A model generated the notes under the pieces. It worked only from the letters and a program-made list of their open reading frames with translations. It did no database searches and was not told the origin of the DNA. The position numbers and the translations under genes were made by a program. A DNA stretch of 64,000 bases from Aurelia coerulea (taxonomy: Eukaryota > Cnidaria > Scyphozoa > Semaeostomeae > Ulmaridae): assembly GCA_039566865.1 (NCBI GenBank), contig CM076947.1:2487501-2551500 (forward strand). The letters are read 5' to 3'. Below are positions 21,718 to 33,248 of the stretch, piece by piece (position 1 is the stretch's first letter; each line of letters opens with the position of its first letter).

Positions 21718-22773
21718 AAGATCAATCGTACATTTACAACTCAACGAAAAATAATATATACAAATGTCAAATCGAAGTGGCCGCTGCATCCTTAAGTACT
21801 CTATTGTCCTTTCGAGGTTTGCTTCTTGATTTGAAGCTTTGCTCGTGTCGTAACCGTCATTTGAAGAAAACAAGGCTTCTACTGGACTTGCTCCGAGTCT
21901 TGCTCTGGATCAATGTGGTAACTGCTAACTATCTGTGGCCAAAAGAGCAATCATCAGAGGAAGTCCTCCACTAAGATGCTGCATCATCCCTCCAGACCAT
22001 GGTTTCGTCTTACAAACTATATTTTTCTTTTCAAACTTATCTATACCGGTTGAGTCAATAAAAAGGTCCGGAGTTTGAAAGAATTCTGCTCCCTCAGTAT
22101 TAAAGCAATAATATTGAAAACTGTCTTGTTTTACTCACAATGTGTCAAATTAGGTTCAGCAATTTACCCAGCTTTAATCGGCCATTCCTTTCCGTCGATA
22201 TGAGACATTTTCTCAGAACGCCCTTTTCGAAAACCTGCAAAAACGAAAGAAAACGACAAACAAATTCTCCCTTACTTTTCCAAATTAGTCTCCCAAATTC
22301 TTCCTAGCAGTAACGACACTCGCATGCATTCATGCATTGTGTCCTCTTGGGAGAATGGCATCCTCCTGCATAAGTTATTAATACTAGTGGGGAGACATTT
22401 TCATTCCCCTAAAATGATAGCACATGCTAAAGCGTCGCAAGTCATTGCTTATGATTTTAGCACACATTAGGGAGGATTGCTCATGATTTTAGCACATTTT
22501 TCAAGGTTTCTCGAAGGGACATATTTTAGAAAATCTACTGTAAAATCTTACGGTGCGACCGATTTCAGCCAGGAAAATTTCTAAAAGTTTTTGAACATGT
22601 TAGCTATTTAACTAGATATTGAAAAATATAATTGCTTATATATTCAGGGAGTAGCAGCCTTTCAAACACCGGGCCTTTCTTGACTCACAAGGTATAGATT
22701 TGTATTTGTCCTTTTCCTGTGTTTTCCGTGGAGCGGGCACCTCTAAGGGAACCATTATGGAAATATAAATTAC
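21718..22773 (-). other. Intron/exon region between C2H2 exon and DNA-binding region (copy 1)
   Basis: Two minus-strand open stretches may be small exons: one near 21940-22110 (QYYCFNTEGAEFF, SGGMMQHLSGGLPLM) and one near 21720-21890. Neither is recognised and the splice chain is not clear. A candidate acceptor tttttgcag lies near 22235, but its frame closes quickly. The block 22240-22770 appears intronic. Confidence 0.35.
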
Positions 22774-22922
22774 CTGTAATCCTTGCAAAGTGGACATCTA
22801 ACGTGGTTTTGACTCTGTGGCTTGTGGTTGTGTTTTCGCTTCTTGTGCTTATATAAACAATTTCGATCGCTTAATATCAGGTCGCAGAATGGACATTGGT
22901 ATATTTTGCCTCCACCATTTTT
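22774..22922 (-). CDS. C2H2 zinc-finger exon of the MULE gene (copy 1)
   Basis: Bounded by an acceptor (caaatttag) and a donor (CAG|GTAATT), it reads in phase 0 from the upstream exon: GGGKIYQCPFCDLILSDRNC, YKHKKRKHNH, then VRCPLCKDY. The first finger is C-x2-C-x12-H-x4-H, and a second CPLC pair starts at the exon end. Its likely role is nucleic-acid binding, an addition to the usual Mutator domain set. Confidence 0.75.
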
Positions 22923-23450
22923 CTAAATTTGAAGAAAAAATACATTATGCATGAAGTCATTCGATTGTAGATGTAGGATTCATGAAAAGGGTACACAAAT
23001 TTACGCAATGTATTTCATCAGGTTTGTCCCTCGCTTCTTTCGGTGCAACAAGATTAATTAGTGGCTAATTTTTCATTTATCACTTGTGCAAATTACCTGT
23101 TTCAGCTTCCTGTGGAAAGAAATTGCCACCAAATATGTGAAGGACGGTTACTTTGTGGGATTATCATCATGCTACAAGATATGCTAGATGCAAATAGCAA
23201 ATTCTCCAAAAAGTAAATTGATGCACAAGTGAAAAGACGGAAAATATCAATTACCAAGAGCAATTGATTCAAAAACACTATACTACAGATTAATCTAAAC
23301 TCAATTCTCAGTTATTCCACGGAGGAAGTGCGCTTAGAACTTTCATCACTATTTCAGTTCATACCAATGCAATATTGACGACACCGCTGACAGCATAGCG
23401 TAATCGAATTCCAGCCAGAAAATTAGGAAGCAAATGAAGGATTAATTTAC

Positions 23451-24290
23451 CTGTTTAACTTTAGATTGGTTATATCCTCCAAGTGTTTGATCATCCTGAC
23501 TTCTAATGCCACCATTATCTCTGATTGTCACCTCACTTTCGGGATGTTCTTCGCTGTCACCTCGCCTCTCATCTTTAAATCCATTTTTATCATTGTCGTT
23601 ACCTTTGTTCCGTCTACCATTGCCTCTTCCTTTTAAACCACCAGCTTTCTTCTGTTTCTCGCCGCCTCCTTCTTCAATATCATCACCCTCATCCCGTCTC
23701 GCATCATTGTCTCTTCCGATCAAATCACCACCCTCGTTCCGTTGTTCGTTGTCTCTTTCGCTAATATCACCACCCTCGTACCATTTCACATCATTGTCTC
23801 TCCCGATCAAATCACCACCATTGGTCTGTCTTTCGTCGTCTCTTTCGCTAAAATCACCACCCTCGTACCATTTCGCATCATTGTCTCTTCCCATCAAATC
23901 ACCACCCTCGTTCCGTCTTTCGTCGTCTCTTTCGCTAATATCACCACCCTCGTACCATTTCGCATCATTGTCTCTTCCGATTAGATCACCACCTTCGCTC
24001 CGTCTACCATCGTCTCTTTCGCTCATATCCTGTAAATCATTGCCCCATCTCTTATCCTTTCTTCCACTTAAATAGATACTTTTTTCCTGTTTTTGGCTCT
24101 TCCTGCCACTACTTGTGCCTCGTCGTTCCTCTTTCTGACCATCTACTTCGCTATCTATATCCTTATGTTTTTTAGCTTCCCTTTTGCGACCATTCCTAAC
24201 ATAGTTCCCATTCGCATTTTCTTTTTCTGAGTCAGTCTTGTTTTTTCGGAATTTCTTGTCATTTTACTTCTCTCTGAATTTTCTAAACTC
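23451..24290 (-). CDS. Charged 29-residue repeat tract of the MULE gene (copy 1)
   Basis: Four repeats of 29 residues (87 bp each), built on GGDLIGRDNDAKWYEGGDIS and an ERDDERRNE half, occupy about 23695-24025. They are followed by a Lys/Gly/Asn-rich tail ending NQSKVKQ at CAG|GTAAAT. The tract is strongly charged and probably disordered. Copy 2 has three repeats. In copy 1 the upstream continuation of this frame meets a TAA at 24264-24266 that is not in copy 2, where the base is C. The link to the protease block needs a frame change near 24290-24310. Confidence 0.75.
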
Positions 24291-25669
24291 TTCTCTTCCT
24301 GACTTGTGTATGAATGTTTGTGACTAAGAACTTTCCTCAGCGTCCCTCTGGCTCTAAGAATTCCAACACCCTCTTCATTCAATTCGATGCGGCTAAATGG
24401 CATTTCTGTTTCTGTTGCATGTCGTTTTCGGTGACTGGAATCTTTCAGCAGATTAAATTCGTTTTCTATACTTTCAACTGCTTCAGGGAGAATTACAAGG
24501 CAGCCCTCTCTAAACTTCCCGTCTACCAGAACTTGACCGAGGCACTTGCGGATATATTCTGGGTGGTCCGATGGCGATCGAAACCACAAGGCTGGATGTT
24601 TGATTTCTTGTTGGGTTTCCTTCAGAGTTGTCCAAATCCTAGGATATATGACAGCAATGGCTGCCGTGAAAACAGAAATTATTCCGCATATGTTACTGCA
24701 TCTTTGTAATGGTAAATTAACCAGACATCTGCCTCTGCAATGATGTTTGCCAAATTCATCGATATTTTCCGACAAGTGAGCACATCTTATAAGATTTGGA
24801 TTCCTCATTCCAGGTTTTGGTACCGACTGGCTGCAAACACTTTCTAATGCTGTGAGAACCGGCATCAAGTCGTTGTTCAAGTAACGGGGGACTGGCCATG
24901 CTAGTGTGTCACAGTATAGGTATCTCTTCGATTTAAGATCAATATCGAGTAGTGCCCAGTGGTTGCCATTTCTGTTGCAGTCAGCAACAAATGTTTCTCC
25001 TTTTCCATCTTTACCCACATTTAACAGGATGAAGAGATGATCAAGATTCGATTTCAACGTATCCAGCTGGAGGTAGAACCTCAACTGCTGCTCAGTGATA
25101 TTTCCTATTCCGTTCAGAATGATAACACGTGAGGAAGTTCCCATCTTGTTCAATAGCTGCACAAAAGCCTGGAGCAAACCTAAGGTTGCCCATCGATTAC
25201 AGCAAAGGGAAACTATGTCTCGAACAAGAGTGTAGCGGTAGAACACAACCTTGCCATTGTGATATTCTAACAGTTTGCACTGAAGCTGTTCCAAGCTACG
25301 TTTGTCTAGGTTTGGACATACCTTGGATGGGCACACTACGTCTTTCTGAAACCAAGCTTCCTCCTCGTAGATCTCTCTTTGAATATCTCGAAGCTGGTGA
25401 AGTCGCTTCATGATTAGCAATTGGTTTATTCCAAACACCCCAATTTGGTTCAGATGAACTGTTTTCATAGTGCCCTTCATCTGGGTGAGAACTTTGATGA
25501 AAGATTCACACTCTGTGAGAGACGGAATGAAATCGAGGCTCCATATATTTTCTTCAGCCTCCTCACTTGAAGGGGACAGAGCATAAGTTGTCACTTGACG
25601 TATTGAAGGGAATTTGATACCATCCAACAATTTTCGTGGAATGTTTTCACTTTCTTTTTGTAGTAGTAC
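24291..25669 (-). CDS. Ulp1-type cysteine protease region of the MULE gene (copy 1)
   Basis: The exon starts at 25669 after tttcag in phase with the exon at 26017. Counting from MAILLF (25762) the triad is H268 in NGNHWALLDID, D285 in YLYCDTLAWP, Q353 in PLQRCSNICG, and C359. This His-Asp-Gln-Cys order is that of C48 (Ulp1/SENP) SUMO-protease-fold enzymes. An unrecognised N-terminal half of about 220 residues precedes it. It might remove SUMO-like modifiers from transposase or host proteins, or process the polyprotein; neither can be told from sequence. It stays open in both complete copies. Confidence 0.83.
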
Positions 25670-26016
25670 CTGAAACAAATGGCATGTATTTATAATCTCT
25701 AAAGTCACTCTCTGTCTAGATATCAAAAGACAGCGTTGCCTAGCAAACAGTAAGATTGCCATTCAAGAGACTAGACTGATAACGAGTGCCTAGCTGCATC
25801 GTATATCAAACATGAGTCATGCCATATTCAGTGGTGATGCAATTATTATCACAAGATGAAAACAGAACTTTATCAAACACACTTAAATTAACCTCAATTC
25901 TCTGGCCTTAGTTGTTAATTTTTTTTCGAATTAAGGCCGCTTGCCTTTCAGAAGCAATTCCAATTTTATTATGGACTACGGAGTGTCTCCTTTGATGTCT
26001 TAGATGATATATTTAC

Positions 26017-26094
26017 CTTCAGAGCATATTTTTCATCTTCGCTTCGATCAGCTGTCGTTGTTGCAATTCTGAAGATATTTTTCTCTGAGCAAGA
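26017..26094 (-). CDS. Exon 2 of the MULE gene (copy 1)
   Basis: A 78-base exon between tgctcag and AAG|GTAAAT reads KNIFRIATTTADRSEDEKYALK. Its phases match exon 1 (one base carried over, AAG = K) and exon 3 (phase 0, V). This chain supports the gene start. Confidence 0.7.
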
Positions 26095-26400
26095 GAAAAC
26101 ATTGCCATTAGTCAATAAATTATGTCCATTTCTATAGAAATGGATGCAAACCGAGGGGAGGGACGTCTATTGTTCCTTCATCTTAAAACCACTAAGGATC
26201 GGCCCCCCCCTTCTGCCCTTTGACTAATTGACTTTGATCAATTTTCGAAAGTTGGTCTTCATATTCTGATCAGAAATGAAGAAATATAGTAGAGTGTAAT
26301 AAACACGAGAGGCATTGAAGGAGGATTGTGCATCAAAAGTTTAATATGACCAGACAGCGCAATAGCTTGATCCTTCTTTCACTTTTGCAACCATGAATAG

Positions 26401-26553
26401 AGGCCCGTAGGAAGCGGGGGGGGGCAGGGGGCTGAAGCCCCCCAATAATTTTGAAAGCAATGGTGCTACGTCACAATTATTAATCAGATGTATCGTTCTC
26501 TATTGTTTTAAGAACAATTGCCCCCCCAATCAGAAGATGCTTCCTACGGCCCT
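26401..26553. mobile_element. Small MITE in the MULE 5' region (copy 1)
   Basis: AGGCCCGTAGGAAGC and the inverse GCTTCCTACGGCCCT bound 153 bp with G- and C-runs next to the ends. It lies within the first intron of the Mutator-like gene. The G-run differs in length between copies. Confidence 0.75.
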
Positions 26554-27101
26554 GTGTAAGTGAAAAGCAGATGGGGTGACAGGGGTTGACTTTGATCAGC
26601 AAGTGAAGATGAGTCAAAACTAATTAGGGCATTTCATGTGTAATTTGTTAGAAATGAGCACTCCAATTCTTTCAAACTCGAGCGGAATATAACTCATAGA
26701 CAACATATTCTGAATCTATTTTCACTTGTTTCCTATATCACATCACTAGCAAGGCACTTGAGTAATATCTATCTAAACATTGGAAAGGCATACAAAATCT
26801 TGTTTTGAATTGTCCAGGAGGGCACAGGCAGTGAACATGAAGATTGATATGGAACTTCTAAGAAACTCGTAAGGAACTGTGCGTATTCAAAATCTGATAA
26901 CTTTAAGAAAGCTTCAGTACTGGCCAAAGTTCTTTGTTTCTTATAAAGAGATACTGTACGTGTAGGCCTCTAAACTGCAGGCCCCTTGCTAGATCTTCAA
27001 ATAATAACAGATTTGTCAAAACTGTTGAAATATCCCAACTAGGAAGCCCATTTTGCAGAGTTTAAATAAAGAATTGTGGAGAAAAACCGGCTATCACTTA
27101 C

Positions 27102-27132
27102 TTGTCAATGTCGAACGGTTCTTCTTGTCCAT
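27102..27132 (-). CDS. Start exon of the MULE gene (copy 1)
   Basis: The ATG at 27132-27130 has an A at -3 and G at +4 (CAAGATGG). The exon reads MDKKNRSTLT and ends at GTAAGT. It lies 45 bp inside the right terminal repeat, so the promoter is probably within that repeat, as in other Mutator elements. Confidence 0.65.
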
Positions 27133-27176
27133 CTTGCAACAACAGTCAACAGTCCAAACAGGAAAATGGTGGAAAA

Positions 27177-27640
27177 GGCGCCAACTTTGTAGAGTTTCGG
27201 TATTTGATATCGCCTCATCATCGAAGCGAGGCATTCTGTTGTCTGGAAGCTTTATAATAAATAATAAACTTGAATTGAAAACAATGAATTGTTTGGGTTT
27301 GTCACTGGCTTGAAACGATTGTTCTCTGTCAACGCGGAAGTGCCTCTTCTTTCAAATGTTGGACTTGCTGATTGTTCACTCAAATAGATCATAATAGATT
27401 GACGTAATACCAAAGTACCACAGGCTGTCCATAATCCTATCGACTCGATGGTTCGGATGGTTCTCAAGTTCAGGCAGACAGAATGGAAAGGAAAGAGACA
27501 ATTTTCGATTTTCAGTCACTCCTTCCTTTGAATTAACGTTATCGTAGTAAAGCAATGTAAACAGTATTGATAAAGATTTCAATTCCCACAAAAACCAACT
27601 CAGCAGTGCCCCACCGAGTAGAGGAATTGTAAACGGGTCC
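27177..27640. repeat. Right terminal inverted repeat of Mutator-like element (copy 1)
   Basis: It is the reverse complement of 17579-18036 with about 97% identity by eye. Its outer end GGACCCGTTTAC is followed by GCCACCATTGT and then directly by the start of unit copy 2. It probably holds the promoter of the minus-strand gene. Confidence 0.93.
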
Positions 27641-28021
27641 GCCACCATTGTAATGCAAATTTCTGTGCAGTGATAATTAAAATATTAAACTTAGATCAAG
27701 GCACCTTGTTTATTTTTTCAAGGCCAAATCATCCAAGATAAACTAGATTTAGTAAAAGCAAATACAAGCAACAAAAGCATGAAACATCCATCAAAACAGT
27801 GGATTAATTAATCGTTTCAGCTCAAATTTTTACAGAAATTTCTCTTTTTAGCCGGGGAATTGCAAAATTGGTTATATCACATTCAAGAGTGCAGAAAGTG
27901 CTCATTTTGTGAACAATAAGAATTCCAGAATCATCTGTTGTTTATGTGCTTTACTAAAAGCTAAATGTTTTTACAAAGAAACTGTATTTTGAAAGAAGCA
28001 GCAATTTGGCTACCAACAGTA

Positions 28022-28987
28022 CCGGGTGTCCCAAAAAAAAGGTAACAGATTTGATGGGGACTAGCGATGAGAGGATAAGTCGAACCGATCCCAAATAAGT
28101 TTTGAAGTACTCTTCGATAGTTAACTTGAAGATTAATACCTCGTTTGTTGATATTGGTGCATCAAGAGTTGAAATATTAATCTCGAAAGCCAAAATTTGC
28201 GTCCATCTACAAACCAGAGCTTTTGGGTTCTGGCCTAAACTGCTAACGCGCTTGTTAGGGGAATCTCCTCAGTCAAAGACGTTTTCAGACAAGGATCGGT
28301 CCTTTGGGTACCTGTTTGAAAAGAACGTAAAAAACTGAAAACTAACAAACAAATTAATGAATACAGTCACCAAGGAATATTTTTCTCCAGTCAAAATGCA
28401 TTTACAAAAGTACCCCAAGCAAAGCACAAATGAGCATTTTTTATGTTCTCTTGGGCATATACGATTGCTTGTTTCGTAATAATTTCGTGAGAGATGATGC
28501 AAAAAACATTTCATTCAAGCAATGATGATTGCAACATAGTCTATGTGTTAAAACCTACGGGACTTATTTCGCTGATGAATAACTTTTCTCAGGCGGGTGT
28601 AATTTAAAGTTTTTGTAGAATCAAGAAACTGGTCTCTTCGGGGCTAAATTCTTTAATCTGATTGTAAAGTTCAGAGTCAGATTTCCACTAAAATGTGTTC
28701 CTAAGCACGAGGTTTCTTGTTTGTACTTGGCTATGATTGAGGAGATTCCACAACACAGCGAGTTAACAGCTTAGGCCAAACCCCAAAAGCTCTGGTTTGG
28801 AGTACGAGGCAAAATTGGACATTCAAGATTAATATTTCAACTCGTGATGCACCAATATCAACAAATAAAGCATCAATCTTCAAGTTAACTATCTAAGAGT
28901 ACTTCAAAACTTATCAGGGATTGATTCGACTTAAATTCTTATCGCTAGCCCCAATCAAATCTGTTACCTTTTTTTTGGGACACCCGG
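28022..28987. mobile_element. Mariner-type MITE (copy 2)
   Basis: Same termini, length and TA flanks as at 3478, with only scattered substitutions. Confidence 0.85.
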
Positions 28988-29612
28988 TAGAAAATATGTA
29001 AAGCCTTATATTCTTGAGTGAAAATGAATTGTTGCAGCTAGGGGATACTGATATATACAATGGGATACTGATATATATAGTACATTCTGCAAGCTTGCAT
29101 CCATTTTGAACTCCCAAGACAAAAAAGAAAGATCAATCTTCAAGTATGAACTGAGTAAAACTCAACTTTGTGGTTGGCATTTTCTACTATAATGCGTTAA
29201 TGTTTCTTATTTTATTTAGATCTTGGAAAGCAAGGTACTCAGATCTACAGTATGTACAGTAGGTTAATCTTCCAATGTTATTACTGCAAAAAAATTCAAA
29301 GGTCTGAAAAGTACAACTTCTTCAATGTCCTGCATGCAAAGAAAATGCTCAAAATTCTCTTTCCTGACTCATTTTGCTTGCAAAGCGATACTACATATTA
29401 TAATAACTAAATCTTTCACAAAACCGTTCCTGACTGTTCGTAATGAATAATATGATATCAGCCATCATTAATACAAAAAAAAATCAATTTTGTGGGTAAT
29501 CAAGAGGCATTCCTTTATGTTTATGCCATTTTTGCAGCAAGGCAGGGCACCGGGGCTGCGAAGCAATGGAATCTAAGCTTGATTTACAAGTACATTTGTT
29601 CTTTTGTTGCAG

Positions 29613-29797
29613 AGGTACCTGTCACAGAAGAAGAGCTGCAACAAGTTGCTGAGCTATCCATAATGCTGGACATACCAGACGATTTCCTTGATGTGCCGTG
29701 CAGAGCAGAATGCCAAAGGGTGCTTCCATTCAATGATATTGAACCCAAAGACGTGAAACAAGCCTACTTGTACATTAACACGAATGTTAAGCTCTGA
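29613..29797 (+). pseudogene. Orphan last exon of integrase-core gene (copy 2)
   Basis: It encodes EVPVTEEELQQVAEL to AYLYINTNVKL behind an intact ttgcag acceptor, as in copy 1. The upstream exons are missing because they lie left of the array. It is preceded instead by the 10-kb Mutator-like element of copy 1. Confidence 0.75.
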
Positions 29798-30110
29798 TAT
29801 CATCATATCATTCATAAAAACTTATTAATCTTAACCCAGAAATGGTTTACTTCTTGTTATTTCATCTCTTTTCTGAAAAAGCTATTTAAGCAGTCCTCAG
29901 TGAAAGATGTGAGCTTGAGGAATTCAAAATCAAATCTTTTCAAAAGTTGGGCGTACAGTATATTGAGAAGACCAAGCAACTAGAAACTAAACGTTTCATC
30001 AGAGTTCAATTCAAACAAAACATAGCGTGCTAACTAAACTCTTGTCAAACTTTCAATGGATAACCTTGGAAGAAAACCTTCCTAACGGTTTTTCCATCAT
30101 AGGGAGTGAA

Positions 30111-31231
30111 CTAAACTGAAGGTGATAGTCCCAACAGGTTGCAATATTCAGTGCACTTGTGCGATTCCAAAAAGTTTCCTATTGCTTTGAATGAAAGATT
30201 TCCAGTTGTGAAGAGTAAGTCATCTCCTCCTTTGATGTTTTGAGAGGCAATTTCAGGGTCAAACATCCAAAAGCCGCAGCCTTGCATATCCATCACCATC
30301 AGCTTGTGAGAAGAGCATTCATATGAAAAATGGGCAAGACTTTCAGCTTTTGACCTTATTTCATTCTCTTGCCCACAAATTACACCAGCATTATTGATGT
30401 GTTTTGTGAAGTCTCCTTCAATGAACTCCTCCACTGTAACAGATGCATCTTTATACTCTCCCAAATAAAGCTTTTTGTATTTCAGTGTTTCACCGTACAA
30501 CATTAATTTGTTATTTTTTATCAATTTTTCTTCAAGTTTGGGAGCAAAGTTTCTTGCCAACATATGCATTTGAACCACTTTCTTTGAATGTTGAACAATT
30601 GTTTGGTTTGTGCTCTCTATCATCTATTTGGCTCCTGGCAGGTAAGTCTTAACAACCCATTCCTGATTTTTGTTTCCAAATACAGAAGAGATACTTCTTG
30701 CTTTGTATGCTACTCTAAATCCACCAGTTCCTAGTGGTTCTTTCTCTACTTGAAATGCAACTGAAATTGGCGTTTTGCACCATGTCTATGTTGAACATGT
30801 AAAGGGTAATTGGCTCAGTTGAGTCACCAATTACCATGCCAAGTTTCAACATATCCAAAATTGACAGGCTTTTGGGCACAGCCTTGCTGGGACTGACAAC
30901 TTGCTTGTGATCTGGACATTTTTGTGCTGATGAACTCTTCGTTTGAAAATCCCGTCTCTTCTTTTTTAAAAGCAGGAGGAAGCAGCAGAATCTCATCAAT
31001 AGCATCATCAGGCTCATCAGAATCTCCTGTTCCCACGCACGCGTCGATAAATCGGATATGTATGACTTTGAGGTCTGGTATTTGATCTGCTGATTTGCAA
31101 GATGGCCCTTGCTCTCCAGCAAGAATGTCACATACTGCACCCTGTTCAGGTTTGAAATGCTTTTTGCACGCGGCCTTGTCAGTACAGTTGGAAAGTGCCC
31201 AAATTGTGTTGATTCCAGTCTTACGATACAA
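30111..31231 (-). pseudogene. Alpha-kinase, broken (copy 2)
   Basis: Same C-lobe and N-lobe with the TAG at 30624-30626 between them. The C-lobe peptide is identical to copy 1. In the overlapping upstream frame one residue differs (R instead of Q). Confidence 0.8.
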
Positions 31232-32376
31232 AATGAATGGCAGAAACGCATGGGAATTAACTATAGCTTGAAAGCTACATGTGAGAAATGTGACTCTAAG
31301 TTTTGCATTTCAGCCTCAAACTACTACATGGACAATAAGAGGGGAAAGTCTGGAAGACAAATCTCGGAGAACAATCTTCGCTCAGAGAACCATCTTTGCA
31401 TTCAGAGAAATTGGATGTGGCCATCAAGCTATGGCTAACTTCTGCAAAGTAATGAATTTGCCTTGACTTTATGCTGCAGCATGCCACAAATTAAATAATT
31501 CTCTCTATGATGCATATGAGCATGCTGCTGCAGAGAGTTTGAAAGCATCTGCCAAAGAAATTCATAGGGAAGTGAAAAATTGGCCAATGATGCAGACATT
31601 GCCTTGACAAAATGCTCTCTTGATGGAAGCTGGCAGAAAAGAGGTCATTCATCATTGAATGGTGTGGTCACTGCAATAGTTGATGGAAAGTGTTTTGATC
31701 ATGTGGTGCTGTCCAAGCACTGCAAAGGGTGTAAAAAGTGGAAGGCAAGAGAGGGCTCAACAGAATATGAGAACTGGTTCATAGAACATCAATGCCAAGC
31801 AAATCATGGTAAATCTTCTGGAGCCATGGAGTCAGTGGGAGCTATGGACATGTTTTCAAGATCAATCGAGCAGCACTCAATGATATATAAAGACTACATA
31901 GGAGATGGGGACTCGTCTTTATTCAAAGAGGTTGCATTTTCCGATCCATACAAATCTTTTGGAATTAAGCCGAGTAAGCTGGAATGCATTGGACATCTCC
32001 AAAAGAGGCTTGGACACATCTACGGAATTTGCGCAATGAGTACAAGACAAAGAAGCTTTCACTGTCTGGTAGGGGAAACTGATATGCATAGTAAATAGCA
32101 TGCAGACTTATTTTGGCATGACAATTCGGCAGAATAAAGGACAGTTGTATCCTATGAAGAAAGCAGTTGGTGCAGTTTTATAGCATTGCACATCATTTGA
32201 AGATGAAAGCTACCAACATCGCTTTTGTCCTGTTGGTAAAGATAGCTGGTGCAAATGGCAAAGATGTAATGATAGTAACTCTTCCAATAACAGGCAGGAG
32301 AGTAACAAGAATACAATTCTTTGCAATTGCAGGGATTGTCATGTTTTACAATTTGACATTATGATTCATCATTGTT
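31109..32376 (+). pseudogene. Mutator-like transposase, degenerate (copy 2)
   Basis: Same motifs and lesions as at 6563-7830. The C-terminal frame has HSK before its stop instead of HS because of one T-to-A change. Confidence 0.85.
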
Positions 32377-32538
32377 AATGCAGCACCTCTGGTTTTGACC
32401 TGGGGCAATTTTGAAGTTTGCTGATTTTTAACTCTACAACCATACTGAAAAATATATCAAAATTTAATCTAATTATTGCAGATTTGAAGAAAAATAATTG
32501 TTAAATAATGAGTATAAAACAGTTTCCAGTACAATTTT

Positions 32539-32570
32539 TCTAATCTGTTGGGTTTTTTTGGGACGCCCGG
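32539..32570. mobile_element. Solo mariner-type terminus (copy 2)
   Basis: TTGGGACGCCCGG followed by TA, as at 7992-8023. The 22-bp tandem repeat follows at about 32636-32725. Confidence 0.55.
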
Positions 32571-32802
32571 TATACTTACTTGTTTTGATATCCTATTGAT
32601 GTAAGCTTCATTTGGCCTGGTAATTATCAAATTCTGGTCCCAAATGTTTCAACTGGGATCCGCAAATGTTTCAATTGGGATCCGCAAATGTTGCTACTGG
32701 GATCCGCAAATGTTTCTACAGCCACTGCTGGGATCGATCATCAATTAGGCAGGGTGATCACAAGAATTTTCAATAACAAATTCGTTATATTTGAATGGTC
32801 TG

Positions 32803-33248
32803 CGGTTTTCTTGTCCGCGTTTTAGATTTTTACCAGTGTGAAATTCTAAAACGCGGACAAGAAAACCGCGGACAAGTTTGTGACTTGTCTAAAAATCCTG
32901 AATGGCTGTGATGATAAAGCTAGTTAACCAATCGAAAAAGGAAACATGATTGAGAACTGACTGAAGAAATGTATTTTTTCGATTCCCTCCGCTGGTTTCA
33001 CTTCGCGTACATAGGCCCATTCTTCCAAACGGCCACCCCTACCTGCATGCAATCTCTACGAAGGGTTGCAACAGATTTAAGAACAGTATTTGTGGAATGC
33101 GAGAGGAATTGCGCAAAGAGACAACGTTTTCTTCGGAGAAAAACAGAAAATTTAGGTAACGAACGTTCAAATTAATTATACTTGAATGATCCGCAAAATT
33201 GTTGTCCGCGTTTTAGATTTTACCGGCGTGAAAGTCTAAAACGCGGAC
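32803..33248. repeat. Hairpins A and B (copy 2)
   Basis: Hairpin A spans 32803-32868 and hairpin B 33204-33248, with stems as in copy 1. Downstream, CCGCGGTTTAGACCTGG keeps the intact CCGCGG where copy 1 has CCACGG. Confidence 0.88.

Larger units (their letters stand above)
17579..27640 (-). mobile_element. 10-kb Mutator-like element with Ulp1 protease (copy 1)
   Basis: Inverted repeats of about 460 bp (17579-18036 and 27177-27640, about 97% alike by eye) bound 10.06 kb that holds one long minus-strand multi-exon gene. Read 5' to 3' the gene encodes a short N-terminus, a Ulp1-type protease, a charged repeat tract, a C2H2 finger, a FLYWCH/FAR1-like region, a DDE transposase core, a SWIM finger and a PHD finger. 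Plant MULEs with a Ulp1 domain are known (Kaonashi). I know no description of this animal version. The outermost 17 bp of the two ends match poorly, and no 9-bp target duplication is visible. Smaller insertions (a MITE at 18226 and a LINE piece at 19019) lie in the 3' spacer. Confidence 0.88.
3108..27651. repeat. Tandem unit, copy 1 (24,544 bp)
   Basis: The unit starts at AATGCAAATTTCTGTGCAG. The same start recurs at 27652 and 48537, each time preceded by CCGCCACCATTGT, which is the unit end. To the left of 3108 the sequence is unrelated flank. Copy 1 is the longest version. It keeps 3.57 kb (about 11964-15510) missing from copies 2 and 3, and has one more 87-bp coding repeat than copy 2. The arrangement is head to tail, all in the same orientation. 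Confidence 0.95.

Noticed and set aside
23506..24075. 189-residue plus-strand frame rich in Ser, Pro and Leu
   Set aside because: It is the antisense shadow of the charged 29-residue repeat tract. Its repeat period and ends follow the minus-strand exon.
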